Below are positions 7,850 through 18,284 of a stretch of DNA of 64,000 nt, piece by piece (position 1 is the first letter of the stretch; each line of letters opens with the position of its first letter). A model generated the notes under the pieces. The model worked only from the letters and a program-made list of their open reading frames with translations. It did no database searches and was not told where the DNA came from. Position numbers and translations under genes: made by a program. This DNA is from Spirochaetaceae bacterium (GTDB lineage: Bacteria > Spirochaetota > Spirochaetia > SZUA-6 > Bin103): positions 22,810-86,809 of the forward strand of contig JAPPGB010000076.1 in the NCBI GenBank assembly GCA_028821475.1, in the 5' to 3' direction.

Positions 7850-8766
7850 CGGTCTTGCTGCGCCGCCCTTCGAGGATCGACGCAAGCTGCCGGGTAATCG
7901 GCAGTCCGAGCGGGCGTACCGGACTTGGTGTGCGGCACGTGCACGACCCCGCGCGCAAGGTCCACGCGCTCCCAGCGCAGCGTCAATATCTCTCCCCGCC
8001 GCATCCCGGAGTACATCGCAACCCAGAAGATGGAGCGGGTGGCCGGGTCCTTCACCACCGCCTCGATGCCGCGCTGCCAGTAGGGCAGGGCTTCCGCGGG
8101 CGACGAGATCACCCGCCGCACGATCGGGTTGAACCGCCCGCCCGCCGCCAGCCACAGGTCGACCGGGTTGCGCAGCCCCTCGTGATCGACGCAGGCGCGG
8201 CGGTAGATGGAGCGCAGGAGCGAGATCACCTGGTTCCCGATCGCCCAGCCGTGGTTGCTGGTGAGCAGGGTGAAGCGCGCCTCCACCTCGCGGCGCTCGA
8301 TGGCATTCAGCGGGCGCGACACCCAGTCGGCGAGATAGTGCTCGATGGCGCGGCGGTAGGCGTCACTGGTCTTCGTCGAGCGGAAGGACTTGGCGCCCAG
8401 GTAATCCTGGAACGCCTCGCACAGGGTCGGCATGCTCCGCGCCCGCGCGCGCTTGTCCGCCGGATCCTGGCCGTCGGCCACCTTGCCGAGCATCCTGTGG
8501 GCGATCCGGCGTGCCTGGTCGGGCGTCACGGGGCCGAAGCGCCCGATGACCACGCGCTTGTTGGGCGCCTTGCGTCCGCCGTCGCCGGCGCGGTAGTTGA
8601 CGATGAACGACTTGAGCCCCGAGGGCTGGACGCGAACCCCGAACCCGATGAGCTTGTCGTCCCATGCGATGAACGCCTTGTCGGACGGCTCCAGCGCCGC
8701 GACGTTCCGTTTGTTCAGCGTCAGCCTGAGCCGCGCGGCACGCTTCGCGGTCGTCAATCCATCCAT
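7850..8766 (-). pseudogene. Tyrosine integrase, 3'-truncated copy
   Basis: Starts MDGLTTAKRAARLRLTLNKR at ATG 8766 and matches the complete integrases through the N-terminal DUF4102-type arm-binding domain (KAFIAWDDKLIGFGVRVQPS), the core-binding domain and the first catalytic Arg (GMRRGE), up to HVPHTKSG. A one-base insertion near 7920 then shifts the frame, and similarity ends at about 7850. The His-x-x-Arg and Tyr boxes are missing, so it is inactive. The upstream neighbour is a decayed IS630, which may have separated it from its promoter. Confidence 0.85.
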
Positions 8767-8774
8767 CCTGACAC

Positions 8775-9736
8775 GATGGAGAAGTAGATCTCGATCTGGT
8801 TCAATCAGCTTGCGTGGATCGGAAGATGCTCGACCTTGATGTTGAGCCACTGGCCCTACAGCCGCTCGATGGAGGCGCGACCTCGGTGTGAGGAACCGTT
8901 GTCGACGATCCAGAATACCCGAGAAGCGGACCGATAGGGTTCGTGGTCCATGATCTTGCCGACCAGTTGGTTTGAAGGGGGCGACACCGGGTTTCGGTGC
9001 GTAGTGACCGAACAGCCTGGCATGCCGGACGTCCCAGGCCGCGAAGTAACAGAGCGCACTGCGGCGCTCGTACTCATGTTCTACGCGCATCGCTTGACGC
9101 GGGCGCGGACCGCGTGTGAGATGCTTGCGCCGACGCGCTTGGATGCTCGGCTTCTCGTCGGCGCAGATGACCATGTCGTCGGCGCGCAGTGGCACCCCGT
9201 GCCACATTCCTTGGTCCAGGTCAAGGACCGGTCCGGCTTTCTCTTCGAAGCGTGGGCCACGTGGGAAGATCCAGCTCCGGAACTGCCAGGGACGGATGGC
9301 GTCTTGAACGAGCCACCTCCAGATGGTGGCGCCGCTGATCTCGGCGACGATGCGCCTGCGTGCAGCTTCGGAGACGATTTCGGAGGTGGAGTAGCGTGAG
9401 AGCGGCAGGCCGCTCTCGCGCGGCAGTTCGCAGGCGAGTGCCTTGATCCTGACGACGACGTCAGGGGGGAAAGACGGACGGTCGTCCGGTTCGGGCACGA
9501 TCCTGCAAGCCGAGCAGACGCTGATCGAAAAACCGTTTGCGCCATCTGCTGGCGACCTGGCGCGGAATGTCGAGCTTCAAGCCGATGGACTTGTTGTCGA
9601 GTCCTTGAGCAGCGAGTAGTACAACCTTGGCCCGGACCACCTGATAATACGGTGCCGTATATCTGCGTGAGATCCGTTCCAGTTCCCGCTTCTCGGCGGG
9701 AGAGAGCACAATTTGGTATGGGCTCCGTCTTGGCAT
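8775..9736 (-). mobile_element. Decayed IS630-family insertion sequence
   Basis: The HTH part starts MPRRSPYQIVLSPAEKRELE at 9736 and runs to about 9461 (IPRQVASRWRKRFF). The catalytic part follows in another frame (MVICADEKPSIQARRRK, then SRVFWIVDNGSSHRGRASIE and NQIEIYFSIV), giving the IS630 DDE signature order. At least two frameshifts and an in-frame stop (near 8857) disrupt it, so the transposase is dead. Terminal inverted repeats were not identified. Confidence 0.75.
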
Positions 9737-10006
9737 TCTGTCCTCCCAGCGGGTTGAGAGTGCCGGATATGGAACCACGAGACAGCCGAGAAGGTCAATG
9801 CTCTGTACGTAACTGTATTTGTTCGTCGATGTCACAAGCTGCCGTCGTGGGCAGTGGATAGAGAGGCGAACAAGACCATGGCTGACCGAGGAACGCCCGC
9901 TAGACCCCTGCCGGCGGAGTTTCGGCATCGTTCGGATCGCTCAACGTTGCGTCCCGTTAGGGTACCATGGTAGGATTATGCCGTTCAGCCACGGAATCGA
10001 CAGCAA

Positions 10007-10870
10007 ATGCGTCCTGCGACCGACAGCCAGCCGCCAACACTAGATGACTACGAACAACGTATTTCTGATTACCTCGGCTTGACCGACGAGCAAGTCGGAC
10101 TCATTTCGAGACGCCTTTCATCTGACAGCCGCGCACGCTTCGACACTGCTGCAGTTGATCTAGGCTATGCAACAAATAAGGCGATTCGGCGTTGTCGCCG
10201 AGCCTATAAACTTGACGCGAAACTTGCCACATGTCTTCAGCTTACTGAGCACGAGAAAGCAGATATCGAGAGTTATCGACGCTCGGAACGAACTGGAAAC
10301 TTTGGAGAAATTGCCGTACAGCTAGGTATTGTTCCTCAATTTAAAATCGATCAGTGTTTAAGGCGATTCTCCCTTTTTAGATTGCGTCAAATCAACCCAG
10401 CGTGGGTTGCGGTTGGTTTGCAGATCGTAATTTTGATAATCCAAATCCTTTTTCCTTCCATCTATCTCAATGAGGTGACGATAGACCCAGAGAGTGGAGC
10501 TACTGACCAGGCTGCATATCTTTCGGTGGAAACTCTTCCTGGTAAGGCTATCGAAGAATCGGACTATACACTCGAAGACAAAAATGAGATCAGTGACATC
10601 AATCATCACTGGCTCTTGGGTGTTACGTACAATGGACAGAGTGAGGTTGCTTCTGGGTGTCTGACGGGGAACATCGAGTATCTCGGAGGATTACAAAAAC
10701 CGCTCTCTCAGAAATTGTCTCTTCATCCAGACCATCCTAAAACAGCGTACGGATTGACTGCCACTACAAACTCTCCGATTTGTTTGGCGAGATTGGCCTT
10801 CTATCGGGATTGTAGCAGTGCAGTACCTGACCCGGTGGAGATCGCCTATGATTGTAAGGAACAGCTATGA
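10007..10870 (+). CDS. Single-pass membrane protein, first gene of low-GC operon
   Basis: 287 residues. Residues 1-125 are soluble and helical with two similar segments (DYLGLTDEQVGLISRRLSSD and LQLTEHEKADIESYRRSE), each followed by a sequence of the type AVDLGYATNKAIRRC / AVQLGIVPQFKIDQC, suggesting an internal duplication. One membrane helix follows (AWVAVGLQIVILIIQILF), then about 130 residues predicted outside the cytoplasm. It overlaps the next gene by 4 nt (ATGA). Clearly less GC-rich than its surroundings, pointing to recent transfer. Family not recognised; a signalling or sensor role is conceivable from the topology only. Confidence 0.6.
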   Translation: MRPATDSQPPTLDDYEQRISDYLGLTDEQVGLISRRLSSDSRARFDTAAVDLGYATNKAIRRCRRAYKLDAKLATCLQLTEHEKADIESYRRSERTGNFGEIAVQLGIVPQFKIDQCLRRFSLFRLRQINPAWVAVGLQIVILIIQILFPSIYLNEVTIDPESGATDQAAYLSVETLPGKAIEESDYTLEDKNEISDINHHWLLGVTYNGQSEVASGCLTGNIEYLGGLQKPLSQKLSLHPDHPKTAYGLTATTNSPICLARLAFYRDCSSAVPDPVEIAYDCKEQL

Positions 10871-12024
10871 GAAGCACAATTTTCGCTGCAGTGATCGCGA
10901 TGCTCTCGTCTATACCCGTTGATTCGCAGTTGCTGATCGGCTATGAACCTGGACGAGAACAAGAGACAGAGGTCGCCCATTTCCTCTCCAATGAAGGTGG
11001 TTTCGAAGCAGTAATTGCGGAGTTGCAATCTTCCACACTTACTGTCAGAGTTTCCGGTTCTCTGACCGCTTATCAAGTGATTGAGATTGCTGGACTCGTG
11101 GCCGACTACTATGAGTCGGCATCCGCTACAAGAGATAGCGGTTCGAGTATTAAGGAACTACATATACTGTGGGAAAAGAGACAAGAAGTAGATGGCTTAG
11201 TCTTCTACGAGGGTGGAATTGCGTTCGAGGAGTACATACTTAATCTGTTCGCTAAGGAGGCAGATCCTAGCAACGTAATACGAGCATTTTCCGGTAGCGT
11301 TTATTCCATTGTGCCCGAAGATCAGTTCGAGGCAGAAGGGGATAACGCCCGCGATTCGGCCACCGAATCAGTGAGGGAGATTCATACGATCAGTATAGAC
11401 GACACTGATTGGTTCAAACAGAGGATTCGGAGATCAGGAAAGTACGTCTTTGAGACGCGGTCTGTGGCCGGACAGCCGTACGTCGACACCCAGCTCGACG
11501 TGATAATCACTGACGGATATACCAAGAGCGACGACGACGGCGGCGCGGGTCTATACTCTAGAGTCGAAGTGTGTATCGAGCGTGGGCAAAACGTCTTTGC
11601 GAGAGTCTCCGGGTTCTTCAGAGACGAGGGTTACTACGAGCTTGACGTTAGTCGTGCCGAGGGGAATAGTTGTGCGCCAGAAGGAGATGAAGCAGACAAC
11701 CAGGGTAATAGTGTTCCGATTGGAGTTGGGTCCAAGACATTGGGCAGCCTACACTCAAAGACCGATGTTGACTGGTTCATACTTGAAGGACTAACTCAGG
11801 GGGGTAACTATCAGATATCCCTCGACGGCGCGGATGTGGAAGTCAGTGGTATTCTACACCCTGGTCCAGGTGAATCCGAAAGTGCGGAGGGAGTTCGTCT
11901 CAAGTCGGGCGAGGGCATAGACTTCAAGTTGACCTCGTCAGGTCCGGTGTACTTGGAGATCTCTGGGAGTGGTGCTACTGAATACACGGTGGAATTGAAG
12001 GACTTCGAGCTGTACGAGTTGTGA
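10867..12024 (+). CDS. Secreted protein with two PPC-like beta-sandwich domains
   Basis: 385 residues with an N-terminal signal-like segment (STIFAAVIAMLSSIPVDS). Residues ~20-150 are unassigned. Two copies of a bacterial pre-peptidase C-terminal-like (PPC) fold follow: HTISIDDTDWFKQRIRRSGK at about 175 and LGSLHSKTDVDWFILEGLTQ at about 297, each with the DWF strand and the later Gly-Tyr-Tyr or Gly-Asn-Tyr strand. No protease domain is present, so the PPC units would act as binding or spacer modules. Coupled to the preceding membrane gene by a 4-nt overlap; the two probably work together at the cell surface. Low GC as for its partner. Confidence 0.65.
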   Translation: MRSTIFAAVIAMLSSIPVDSQLLIGYEPGREQETEVAHFLSNEGGFEAVIAELQSSTLTVRVSGSLTAYQVIEIAGLVADYYESASATRDSGSSIKELHILWEKRQEVDGLVFYEGGIAFEEYILNLFAKEADPSNVIRAFSGSVYSIVPEDQFEAEGDNARDSATESVREIHTISIDDTDWFKQRIRRSGKYVFETRSVAGQPYVDTQLDVIITDGYTKSDDDGGAGLYSRVEVCIERGQNVFARVSGFFRDEGYYELDVSRAEGNSCAPEGDEADNQGNSVPIGVGSKTLGSLHSKTDVDWFILEGLTQGGNYQISLDGADVEVSGILHPGPGESESAEGVRLKSGEGIDFKLTSSGPVYLEISGSGATEYTVELKDFELYEL

Positions 12025-12550
12025 CCCGGGGCACGTAAGCTATTCGGACCGGATCCTTCCTCCACGGTTCAATGCGTGTGTAAACAGGTGATCTCAGCAC
12101 GGGTATGGGACGAGTTGGCGGAGTGGACGACGGCGCGCCTCCTTCTTAGTTATTGCGGCAGATGCTAGCCCAAGTTGCGCACTTTCTGACGTAAACTGTT
12201 TTTGCCACACGATTTGACATTTCTTTTGTCACTACAATCGATTCCTCCCCGGAGGCGGCGGGGTAGCCGCTATCCGCAACGTCCGGTAGAACTTGCGATG
12301 CTCCGGCTCCGGCTGCGACGGTCGCCGCAGGCGGAGTACCGTCTCGTCCGTGCACCCGTGCAGTGACGATGGCGTAGGCGGAGAAGTGATAGGGCCGCAA
12401 AGTGTGAAGCCCGCAGCAGGCGAATGCTGCGGGCTTGGGTTAATCGAAGCCGTTGCGTCAACCCCCGGAAGAGGGTTCCGGCTCCCGTATCGCTGTCTGC
12501 TGCATCTTGAATGGCGTGCCGGGTCAAGATAGCGTTCGCGGGGCAAAGTC
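12025..12550. other. Intergenic stretch with one strong hairpin
   Basis: No coding frame is convincing. It contains the hairpin at 12407-12436 and the 5' region of the LuxR-type gene. Confidence 0.5.
12407..12436. terminator. 12-bp perfect hairpin
   Basis: AAGCCCGCAGCA, 6-nt loop, TGCTGCGGGCTT. It lies between the low-GC operon and the LuxR-type gene and is terminator-like, although only a short T-run is present in the stem end itself. Confidence 0.5.
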
Positions 12551-14939
12551 ATGACAAACGAGGGCGAATGCCGACGAGCGGCGCGCGAGGGCGCCGCGCA
12601 ACGGGACACGCTTCGAGGTGTGGAGTCGGCGCCGCGGGAGGCGCCGTGGCTGCTGCGCTACCGGGTCGAGCTGCCGGATCCGATCGAGGGTCATGTCCGG
12701 CATCCAGCCGTGGAGGAACGGTGCGCTCTCCTGGACCGCCGCCTGACGGTGCTGCACGCCCCCGGCGGCTTCGGCAAGACGGCTCTGCTCGGCGAGCGTT
12801 GCCGCGCGCTGCGCGCACGAGGCGTGGCGGTCGCCTGGCTCTCGCTCGACGAGGAGGACGGACGGGGAGCGGTGGCGGCCTACCTCGCCCTGGCCTTCGA
12901 GCACGCCGGTTTGGCGCCCGTCGGCGCCGCCGGAGAACCGGGAGGGACAATCGGAGCCGGAAGCGAGGGGCCTGACCCGGCGTCGGCCAGTCAGGCCGAG
13001 TACCGCCTCAGCTTGCTGATCCGCGCATTGGAGCGGCAACGTGAGCCGTGCGTGCTGGCACTCGACGAAGTGGAGAGGCTGCGCAACCCCGAGGCAATCG
13101 CGGTGATCAACTCGTTGCTCCGGCGCGCGCCGCGCACCTTGCACGTTGGGATGGCGTTTCGCGAACGGCCTCCGGGGCTGGACATTTCGATGTTCGTGCT
13201 CGAAGGGCGGGCAGCGACGGTGACCGCAGGCGACCTGCGGTTCTCGGCGCAGGATGTGTCTCGATTCTTCGACCGGCGGCTGTCGCGCCGCGAGTTGGCC
13301 GTCGTGGTCGCCGGCTCGGACGGCTGGCCGATCGCGCTCCGCATGTACCGCAACGCCGGACCGAGAGGGCTGGCGAGCGTCGCGGGTGACGATGACGCGG
13401 TGGCCGGATGGATTGAAACGCGGCTGTGGCGTGGCATATCGGCGGACGACCGCGACTTCGTGCTCGACATCGCCCTGTTCGACGGTTTCGACCCCGAGTT
13501 GATAGACGAGGTGATGGGCGCGGGCAACTCGGCCCGGCGGCTGGCCTCGCTGGGAGCGCTGGCTGGGCTGTGGTCCACCACCCGCACCGAATCGGCGATG
13601 CGGCTGCATCCGCTTATCAAGGACCGGTGCGAGAAACAGCGGTTCGAGGAAGATCCTTCCGCTTGCCCTCGCGAAGGGGGTGGCGGACGCCCCCGACACC
13701 GACCCGTGGCTGCGCGCGTTCTTCTGCCTGGGGATGTGCATCGCATCCAACCAGTTGACGGCGTTCGACGAGTCCGTCGAGTGGGCGGAGCGTGCGCGGG
13801 CGATGTTTGAGCGCGGCTCGCCATACTTGGCTCACGTCGACTTCCAGGCCGGGTCGGTCGCCATGGCGACGGGGCGCCCTCAGGAGGCCCGTGCCTGCTA
13901 CGAGCGTGCGCTGAACGTAGCGCGGGCGAGCCACCTGCGCGATGCCGGCGCGGTAATCATCGGTGAAGTGCTGGCGGCGGAGTTGGCGCTGGAACGCTCG
14001 GCGGGTATGCCCCCCGAAGGCACGCGGGTGTCACCGCGGCTGCTCGGGGAGTGCAGCGCATGGCTCGACATCTACACGGCGAGCATCTGGGTGGAGGTAG
14101 AGCGTGAGTTGGTGCGTGGCGGTCCGCAGGTGGCGCTGCGGCTTGTCGAGGACGCACTCGAATACGCGCGCCATACCGAGCGACCGCTGCTGGCACGCTG
14201 GCTAACGGCGCTGCGGGTCTCGGTGCTGCTTGCCGGCGACATGGTAGAAGCGGCGAGCCGTGCGTGGCGGTACGATCTGCTGCCCGACACGGCCGCCGCC
14301 TGTTGGATCTGCACACCCAGAGCTGGCGGGAGGTAGAGATGTTCTCCTGTACGCGAATGCGCCTGTGCATCGCGCTCGGCGACTTCGACGCCGCCCGTGA
14401 GACCGGCGCCACGCTGAATGCCGTCGCCGCTGAGCGCGGGCTGGTACGGACGCGCATGCGCGGACTGGCGCTGGCGATGGCGCTGGAGCACCGGGCCGGC
14501 AACGGAGAGCGTGCGCGGGCGCATCTGGCGGAGTTCTTGCGGCTGTTCTCCGAGGCGGACTACGCGTGGCCGCTTGCGCGCGAGCGGACGGTTTTCCCGT
14601 GCGTTGCTCGGCGAGGTAGTGGAAAGCTCAGCGGCTGCCCCCGCCTTGGCGCAGGCAGCCACCGTCCTGCGGGCGGCCATGGATGACAACGCCGCCGCAG
14701 GTTTGGACCAGGTGCATCAGACCCTCACTCAGCGCGAGATCGACGTGTTGGAGCGACTCGAACGGTACCGGGACAAGGAGATCGCGTGGGACCTGAAGCT
14801 GTCCTACGACGGCGTACGTTTTCGCGTGCGCAGCATCTTCGCAAAGCTCGGCGCGCGCGGACGGCTCGACGCCGTACACCGTGCGCGCGCGCGGGGCATC
14901 CTGCCGCCCGCCGACGACGCGGCGGCGACCGACTCGTAG
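12551..14939 (+). pseudogene. LuxR/MalT-type STAND transcriptional regulator, frameshifted
   Basis: Together the frames encode about 795 residues with MalT-type order: an NTPase domain with Walker A HAPGGFGKTALLG and Walker B CVLALDEVERL, a winged-helix/TPR-like middle, and a C-terminal LuxR HTH (LTQREIDVLERLERYRDKEI, then LGARGRLDAVHRARARGIL). The frame changes near 13650, near 14295 and near 14600, so no single polypeptide is made unless these are sequence errors. An intact version would be an ATP-dependent, ligand-gated activator. Nearby targets cannot be deduced. Confidence 0.8.
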
Positions 14940-15328
14940 GCACACCGCGTGATGACTTGGTGACCGCTCTGCCGGCCCGTTCCTCCGTCATCCAACCGCT
15001 TCGGTAGTCTTGTGGGATCTCTCCCCGCTACCGGAAAGTCGACTCCAACCGCTGACCTTGTGGCGACGGTTGCGCAGCGTATTCACCCTTGCAGCATCTA
15101 CCACTTCGGTAGTTCGGGAGACTGCCAACCCAAACCGGAAATAAACACTCTCCACCGTTGAACGTTCGCTGAACTCTCTCGCATAGTTTTCGACCGACAG
15201 CCGTCAGGAGGCCGCATCGAACTGAAGCGAATTCACGCGACGGGCAGAGGCCTCGACGGGCGGACAAGCAGCCGCTTCACCGGCCGGTCGGGTTCGTCGC
15301 AGTGTTGGCGGCCAGGAGGACGACTAAG
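14940..15328. other. Gene-free stretch
   Basis: No supported gene, RNA or repeat seen. It probably carries the promoter of the lipoprotein/DUF4268 gene group that follows. Confidence 0.4.
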
Positions 15329-15595
15329 TTGTTAGTAGTGACTACAAGGGCAGTGCTGGTCGCACTGATCGCGATGGGGATGCTGGCAGGGTGCGGACGC
15401 GCGGTCAGTAAGCCCGAGGAACCGGAGCCCACCCCGATGGAGCCGCCGGGACCGACAGCGGCCGAGCTAATAGCCGCGCCGCAGGCGTCCCCCTCCGCAG
15501 CCTTGACCATTCAGGCGGAGTCGCTCTTGAGTTCTTTCAGTAACCGCGGTTCGGTCACGTCAACGCCGAGGCGAGTTGGGGATGGATCAGAGTAG
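15329..15595 (+). CDS. Small lipoprotein
   Basis: About 88 residues. A TTG at 15329 is favoured because AGGAGG lies 10 nt upstream; a GTG slightly downstream is possible. The signal segment AVLVALIAMGMLAGCGRAV has a clear lipobox (LAGC), followed by a Pro-rich linker (PEEPEPTPMEPPGPTA) and a short Ser/Ala-rich end without a folded domain. It may be a surface anchor or a decayed larger lipoprotein. The next gene begins 3 nt after its stop, suggesting cotranscription. Confidence 0.55.
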   Translation: MLVVTTRAVLVALIAMGMLAGCGRAVSKPEEPEPTPMEPPGPTAAELIAAPQASPSAALTIQAESLLSSFSNRGSVTSTPRRVGDGSE

Positions 15596-15598
15596 TGG

Positions 15599-16006
15599 AT
15601 GCAGCACATACTGATCGACGAGATGACCGATTCCTGGACGCGCGAAGCATCGGCGAAGTCTCACACCCCTGGGATCATGGAACTGATACGCCGCGCCCCC
15701 TGGCGCGATGCGGTTACCTACCGGGATACTTGGCCGCACGAGTACGTCGTGGTCAAGAAGGACCGTCAAGAGGAACTGCTGGCGGCGTTCTGCGCACGGA
15801 TCGCGCAGGGAGAGGGCGTGGAATGCTCGTTCTTCCACCAGAAGCGGACGTATCTGTTTCTAGGTGAGTACAAGTACTGGACGATGACGGACTGCCCGGA
15901 CATAGACCTGGAAGCGGATGACTATGTGCTCAACCGTTCATTACTGTACCGGGACCGCCGTGACTTCGTGATGAGGCGCGGGGATATAGGTAGACGAGAG
16001 GAGTAG
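15599..16006 (+). CDS. Unknown protein upstream of DUF4268 gene
   Basis: 135 residues (MQHILIDEMTDSWTREASAK start), soluble, with several aromatic and acidic positions (KYWTMTDCPDIDLEADDYVL). Only 7 nt separate it from the DUF4268 gene, with GAGAGGAG between, so the two form an operon. Family not recognised. Operon partners of DUF4268-type proteins are often unassigned; a role in binding or regulating the nuclease-like partner is an inference from context only. Confidence 0.5.
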   Translation: MQHILIDEMTDSWTREASAKSHTPGIMELIRRAPWRDAVTYRDTWPHEYVVVKKDRQEELLAAFCARIAQGEGVECSFFHQKRTYLFLGEYKYWTMTDCPDIDLEADDYVLNRSLLYRDRRDFVMRRGDIGRREE

Positions 16007-16013
16007 CCGACAA

Positions 16014-16986
16014 ATGACTACACCGGAAGAAGGAATGCAGTGCGTCGATGTCCACAAGAAGTGGAAGCACGAGGCCTTGGACTTCACTCCATGGCTCGCT
16101 GAAAACCTGGGTATGTTGAGCGATGCGCTTGGAGTGAGGCTGGAACTCGATCAGACGGAGAAGCCCGTAGGACCGTTCTCCTGCGACATCCTGGCCAGAG
16201 AGGTTGAGTCCGGTGTGATGGTCGCTATCGAGAACCAGTTGGAGACGAGTGACCATAGCCACCTGGGGCAGCTGCTCACGTACGCAGCTGGGCTGGAAGC
16301 ACGAGTCTCGGTCTGGGTTGCGCCCGCGTTCTTCTACGAACACGCGGAGGCTCTACATCGGCTCAATGAGTGGACAGGCGATAGGCACCGGTTCTACGGC
16401 GTCGAGGTAATGGTGTTGAATACCGGCAACTCGCTGAAGCCGCGTCTCTGCCCGGTAGTGACTCCGGGCGGCTGGAACAAGGATCTCACGTTGCCACAGG
16501 GAGCGGTGGATCCAGGCAAAAAGAAGTTCGATGACTTCTTCCAGCCACTTGTCGAGAAACTGCTCGGGGATGGCTTTGCAGACAGAGCAATCAAGAGATT
16601 CGGCAGCACCGACCGGCAATTCGCGTCCTGCCTCGACGCAAGCATAGGGTATAGAGTGTCTCTTGAGGGCAAGAACGATGCTTGGGTAACCCTGCACATT
16701 CAAGACGGAGACAAGGAACTAACCAAGCTGGCTTTCTGTGGCCTGATGAAAGAAAGGGAATCCATCGAAGCGTGCATCCCCTGACCAGGAGTGGGACTGG
16801 CGCAGCAACAACCCTCACGCGTTCTCCAGCATCAGCTTACGAAGAGATGGCTCTATCGATGATCCGCCGGAGAAGCTGAAGGAGACTAAACAGTGGATGC
16901 TCGAAAACCTGCGCAGGTTCAAGGGTATCTTTGACCAACGTGTGGCAGACATACTGAAGAAGTTGCGAGCCAACAGCGAAGGATAG
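16014..16986 (+). pseudogene. DUF4268-type nuclease-like protein with late frameshift
   Basis: The first 256 residues contain WKHEALDFTPWLAENLGMLS, SCDILAREVESGVMVAIENQ and DHSHLGQLLTYAAGLEA, the D...ExQ pattern of the PD-(D/E)XK-like N-terminal domain in DUF4268 proteins. The frame stops at about 16784, but the family's C-terminus continues in the next frame (DQEWDWRSNNPHAFSSISLR and WMLENLRRFKGIFDQRV) to the TAG at 16986. A single frameshift near 16780 therefore splits an otherwise complete ~323-residue protein. The nuclease-like part is intact and may still fold. These proteins occur beside restriction genes, but none is seen here. Confidence 0.75.
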
Positions 16987-17279
16987 CTTTGCTGCCGCCA
17001 CGATCATGTGGGCGGTGCGCGCGGCGCTACAGGCGCGACCCGGCCCGGTTCGCGCGTCAGCAGTGAGGAGCGGTGGCGCGGTCTAGTGGTGACACCAGAG
17101 TGCCGGTGCACTCCCTACGACTGAGACGACAGAGTGTGGTCTGGACGAAAGCGACATCGAACTCATCATCGCGGTGTCGGAAGGTCGGAAGCGCACAGGC
17201 GAGGCAGTGTGGGTGGTAGTCCCGTGGTCCCGAGATCTACTTGACGTAATGATGCGCGGCGGTAATGATGGTGGCCGTC

Positions 17280-18284
17280 ATGGCGGACTTGATAGCGGGC
17301 GAGCGGGTCAAGCGGAATCTGACCGGAATCAGCCCACGGGCGTGGGAGCATCCGGCTGACAGGGCGGCCCTCGCGACGTTGAAGAAGTTGCCTGGTCTTG
17401 CAGAATTGATTCGGTGGGTAGTCGGCGTTACGACCGAACGATCGGTGCGCCTGCTTCACCTCGCGTCGGCGGTGCGCATTTCGGAGCGCCAGTTCCCGCG
17501 GCTCAACGGACTGTTCATTCAGGCGTGTATGCGCTTGGATGTTTCCCGCAGACCGGAGCTGTTCGTCGCCCAGAGCCCGTTTCTTAACGGCGGAGTATAT
17601 GGAGTCAAAGAGCCGTTCGTGGTCATCAATTCGGCTCTGGTGCAAGCGCTGGACGATGAGGAGATGATCGCCGTCCTGGGTCATGAGCTAGGTCATTGCT
17701 GCAGTGGTCACGCGCTGTACAAGACGCTTCTTTGGCTGCTGACAAGTGTCTCGCTATCTGCTATTCCCCTGGGAGAGCTCGCGTTGCGAGGCGTAGCAGC
17801 GGCCTTACGCGAGTGGGACCGCAAAAGCGAACTGAGCGCGGACCGTGCCGGTCTCCTGGCCAGCCAGAACCCGGAAGCATGCAACACGATCCTGATGAAG
17901 CTCGCCGGGGGGACAGACACCTCGCAGATGCAGATCGGTGAGTTCCTGCAACAAGCGGGAGACTACGAGGCTCGAAACGATCTGTTGGATGGCGTACACA
18001 AACTCCTGAACCTGCTGCGTCAGCCCCACCCGTTTCCCGTATTGCGGCTCTCGGAACTGAAGGTGTGGACAGACAGCGGAGCCTACCAGCGGATCCTGGA
18101 CGGCGTGTATCCGCGCCGGACCGATGGCGATACTCGTCCGGCCGACGACTTGCGGGAAGCCGGGACCAATTATCGCCAGTCGTTCCGCGACAACGATGAC
18201 CCTCTTGGCCAAGTTGCCAATAGTGTGTTGGACGGCCTGGAGGGGGCCGCGAACAAGGTCAAAGAAATCTTCAAGGGGCAGTGA
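17280..18284 (+). CDS. M48-family zinc metalloprotease
   Basis: 334 residues from ATG 17280 (MADLIAGERVKRNLTGISPR); an ATG at 17265 is also possible. The zinc site HELGH (VLGHELGHCCSGH) is at about residue 135, with the third ligand in KSELSADRAGLLA about 45 residues later, the standard M48 arrangement. A hydrophobic stretch between them (LLWLLTSVSLSAIPLGELAL) could be a membrane-embedded hairpin, as in HtpX-like members. The N-terminal ISPRAWEHPADRAAL is typical of the soluble or peripheral subfamily. Likely role: protein quality control at the inner membrane. The gene stands alone. Confidence 0.85.
   Translation: MADLIAGERVKRNLTGISPRAWEHPADRAALATLKKLPGLAELIRWVVGVTTERSVRLLHLASAVRISERQFPRLNGLFIQACMRLDVSRRPELFVAQSPFLNGGVYGVKEPFVVINSALVQALDDEEMIAVLGHELGHCCSGHALYKTLLWLLTSVSLSAIPLGELALRGVAAALREWDRKSELSADRAGLLASQNPEACNTILMKLAGGTDTSQMQIGEFLQQAGDYEARNDLLDGVHKLLNLLRQPHPFPVLRLSELKVWTDSGAYQRILDGVYPRRTDGDTRPADDLREAGTNYRQSFRDNDDPLGQVANSVLDGLEGAANKVKEIFKGQ

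Noticed and set aside
12524..13750. Minus-strand frame of 408 codons
   Set aside because: Antisense to the LuxR-type gene with Walker motifs on the plus strand.
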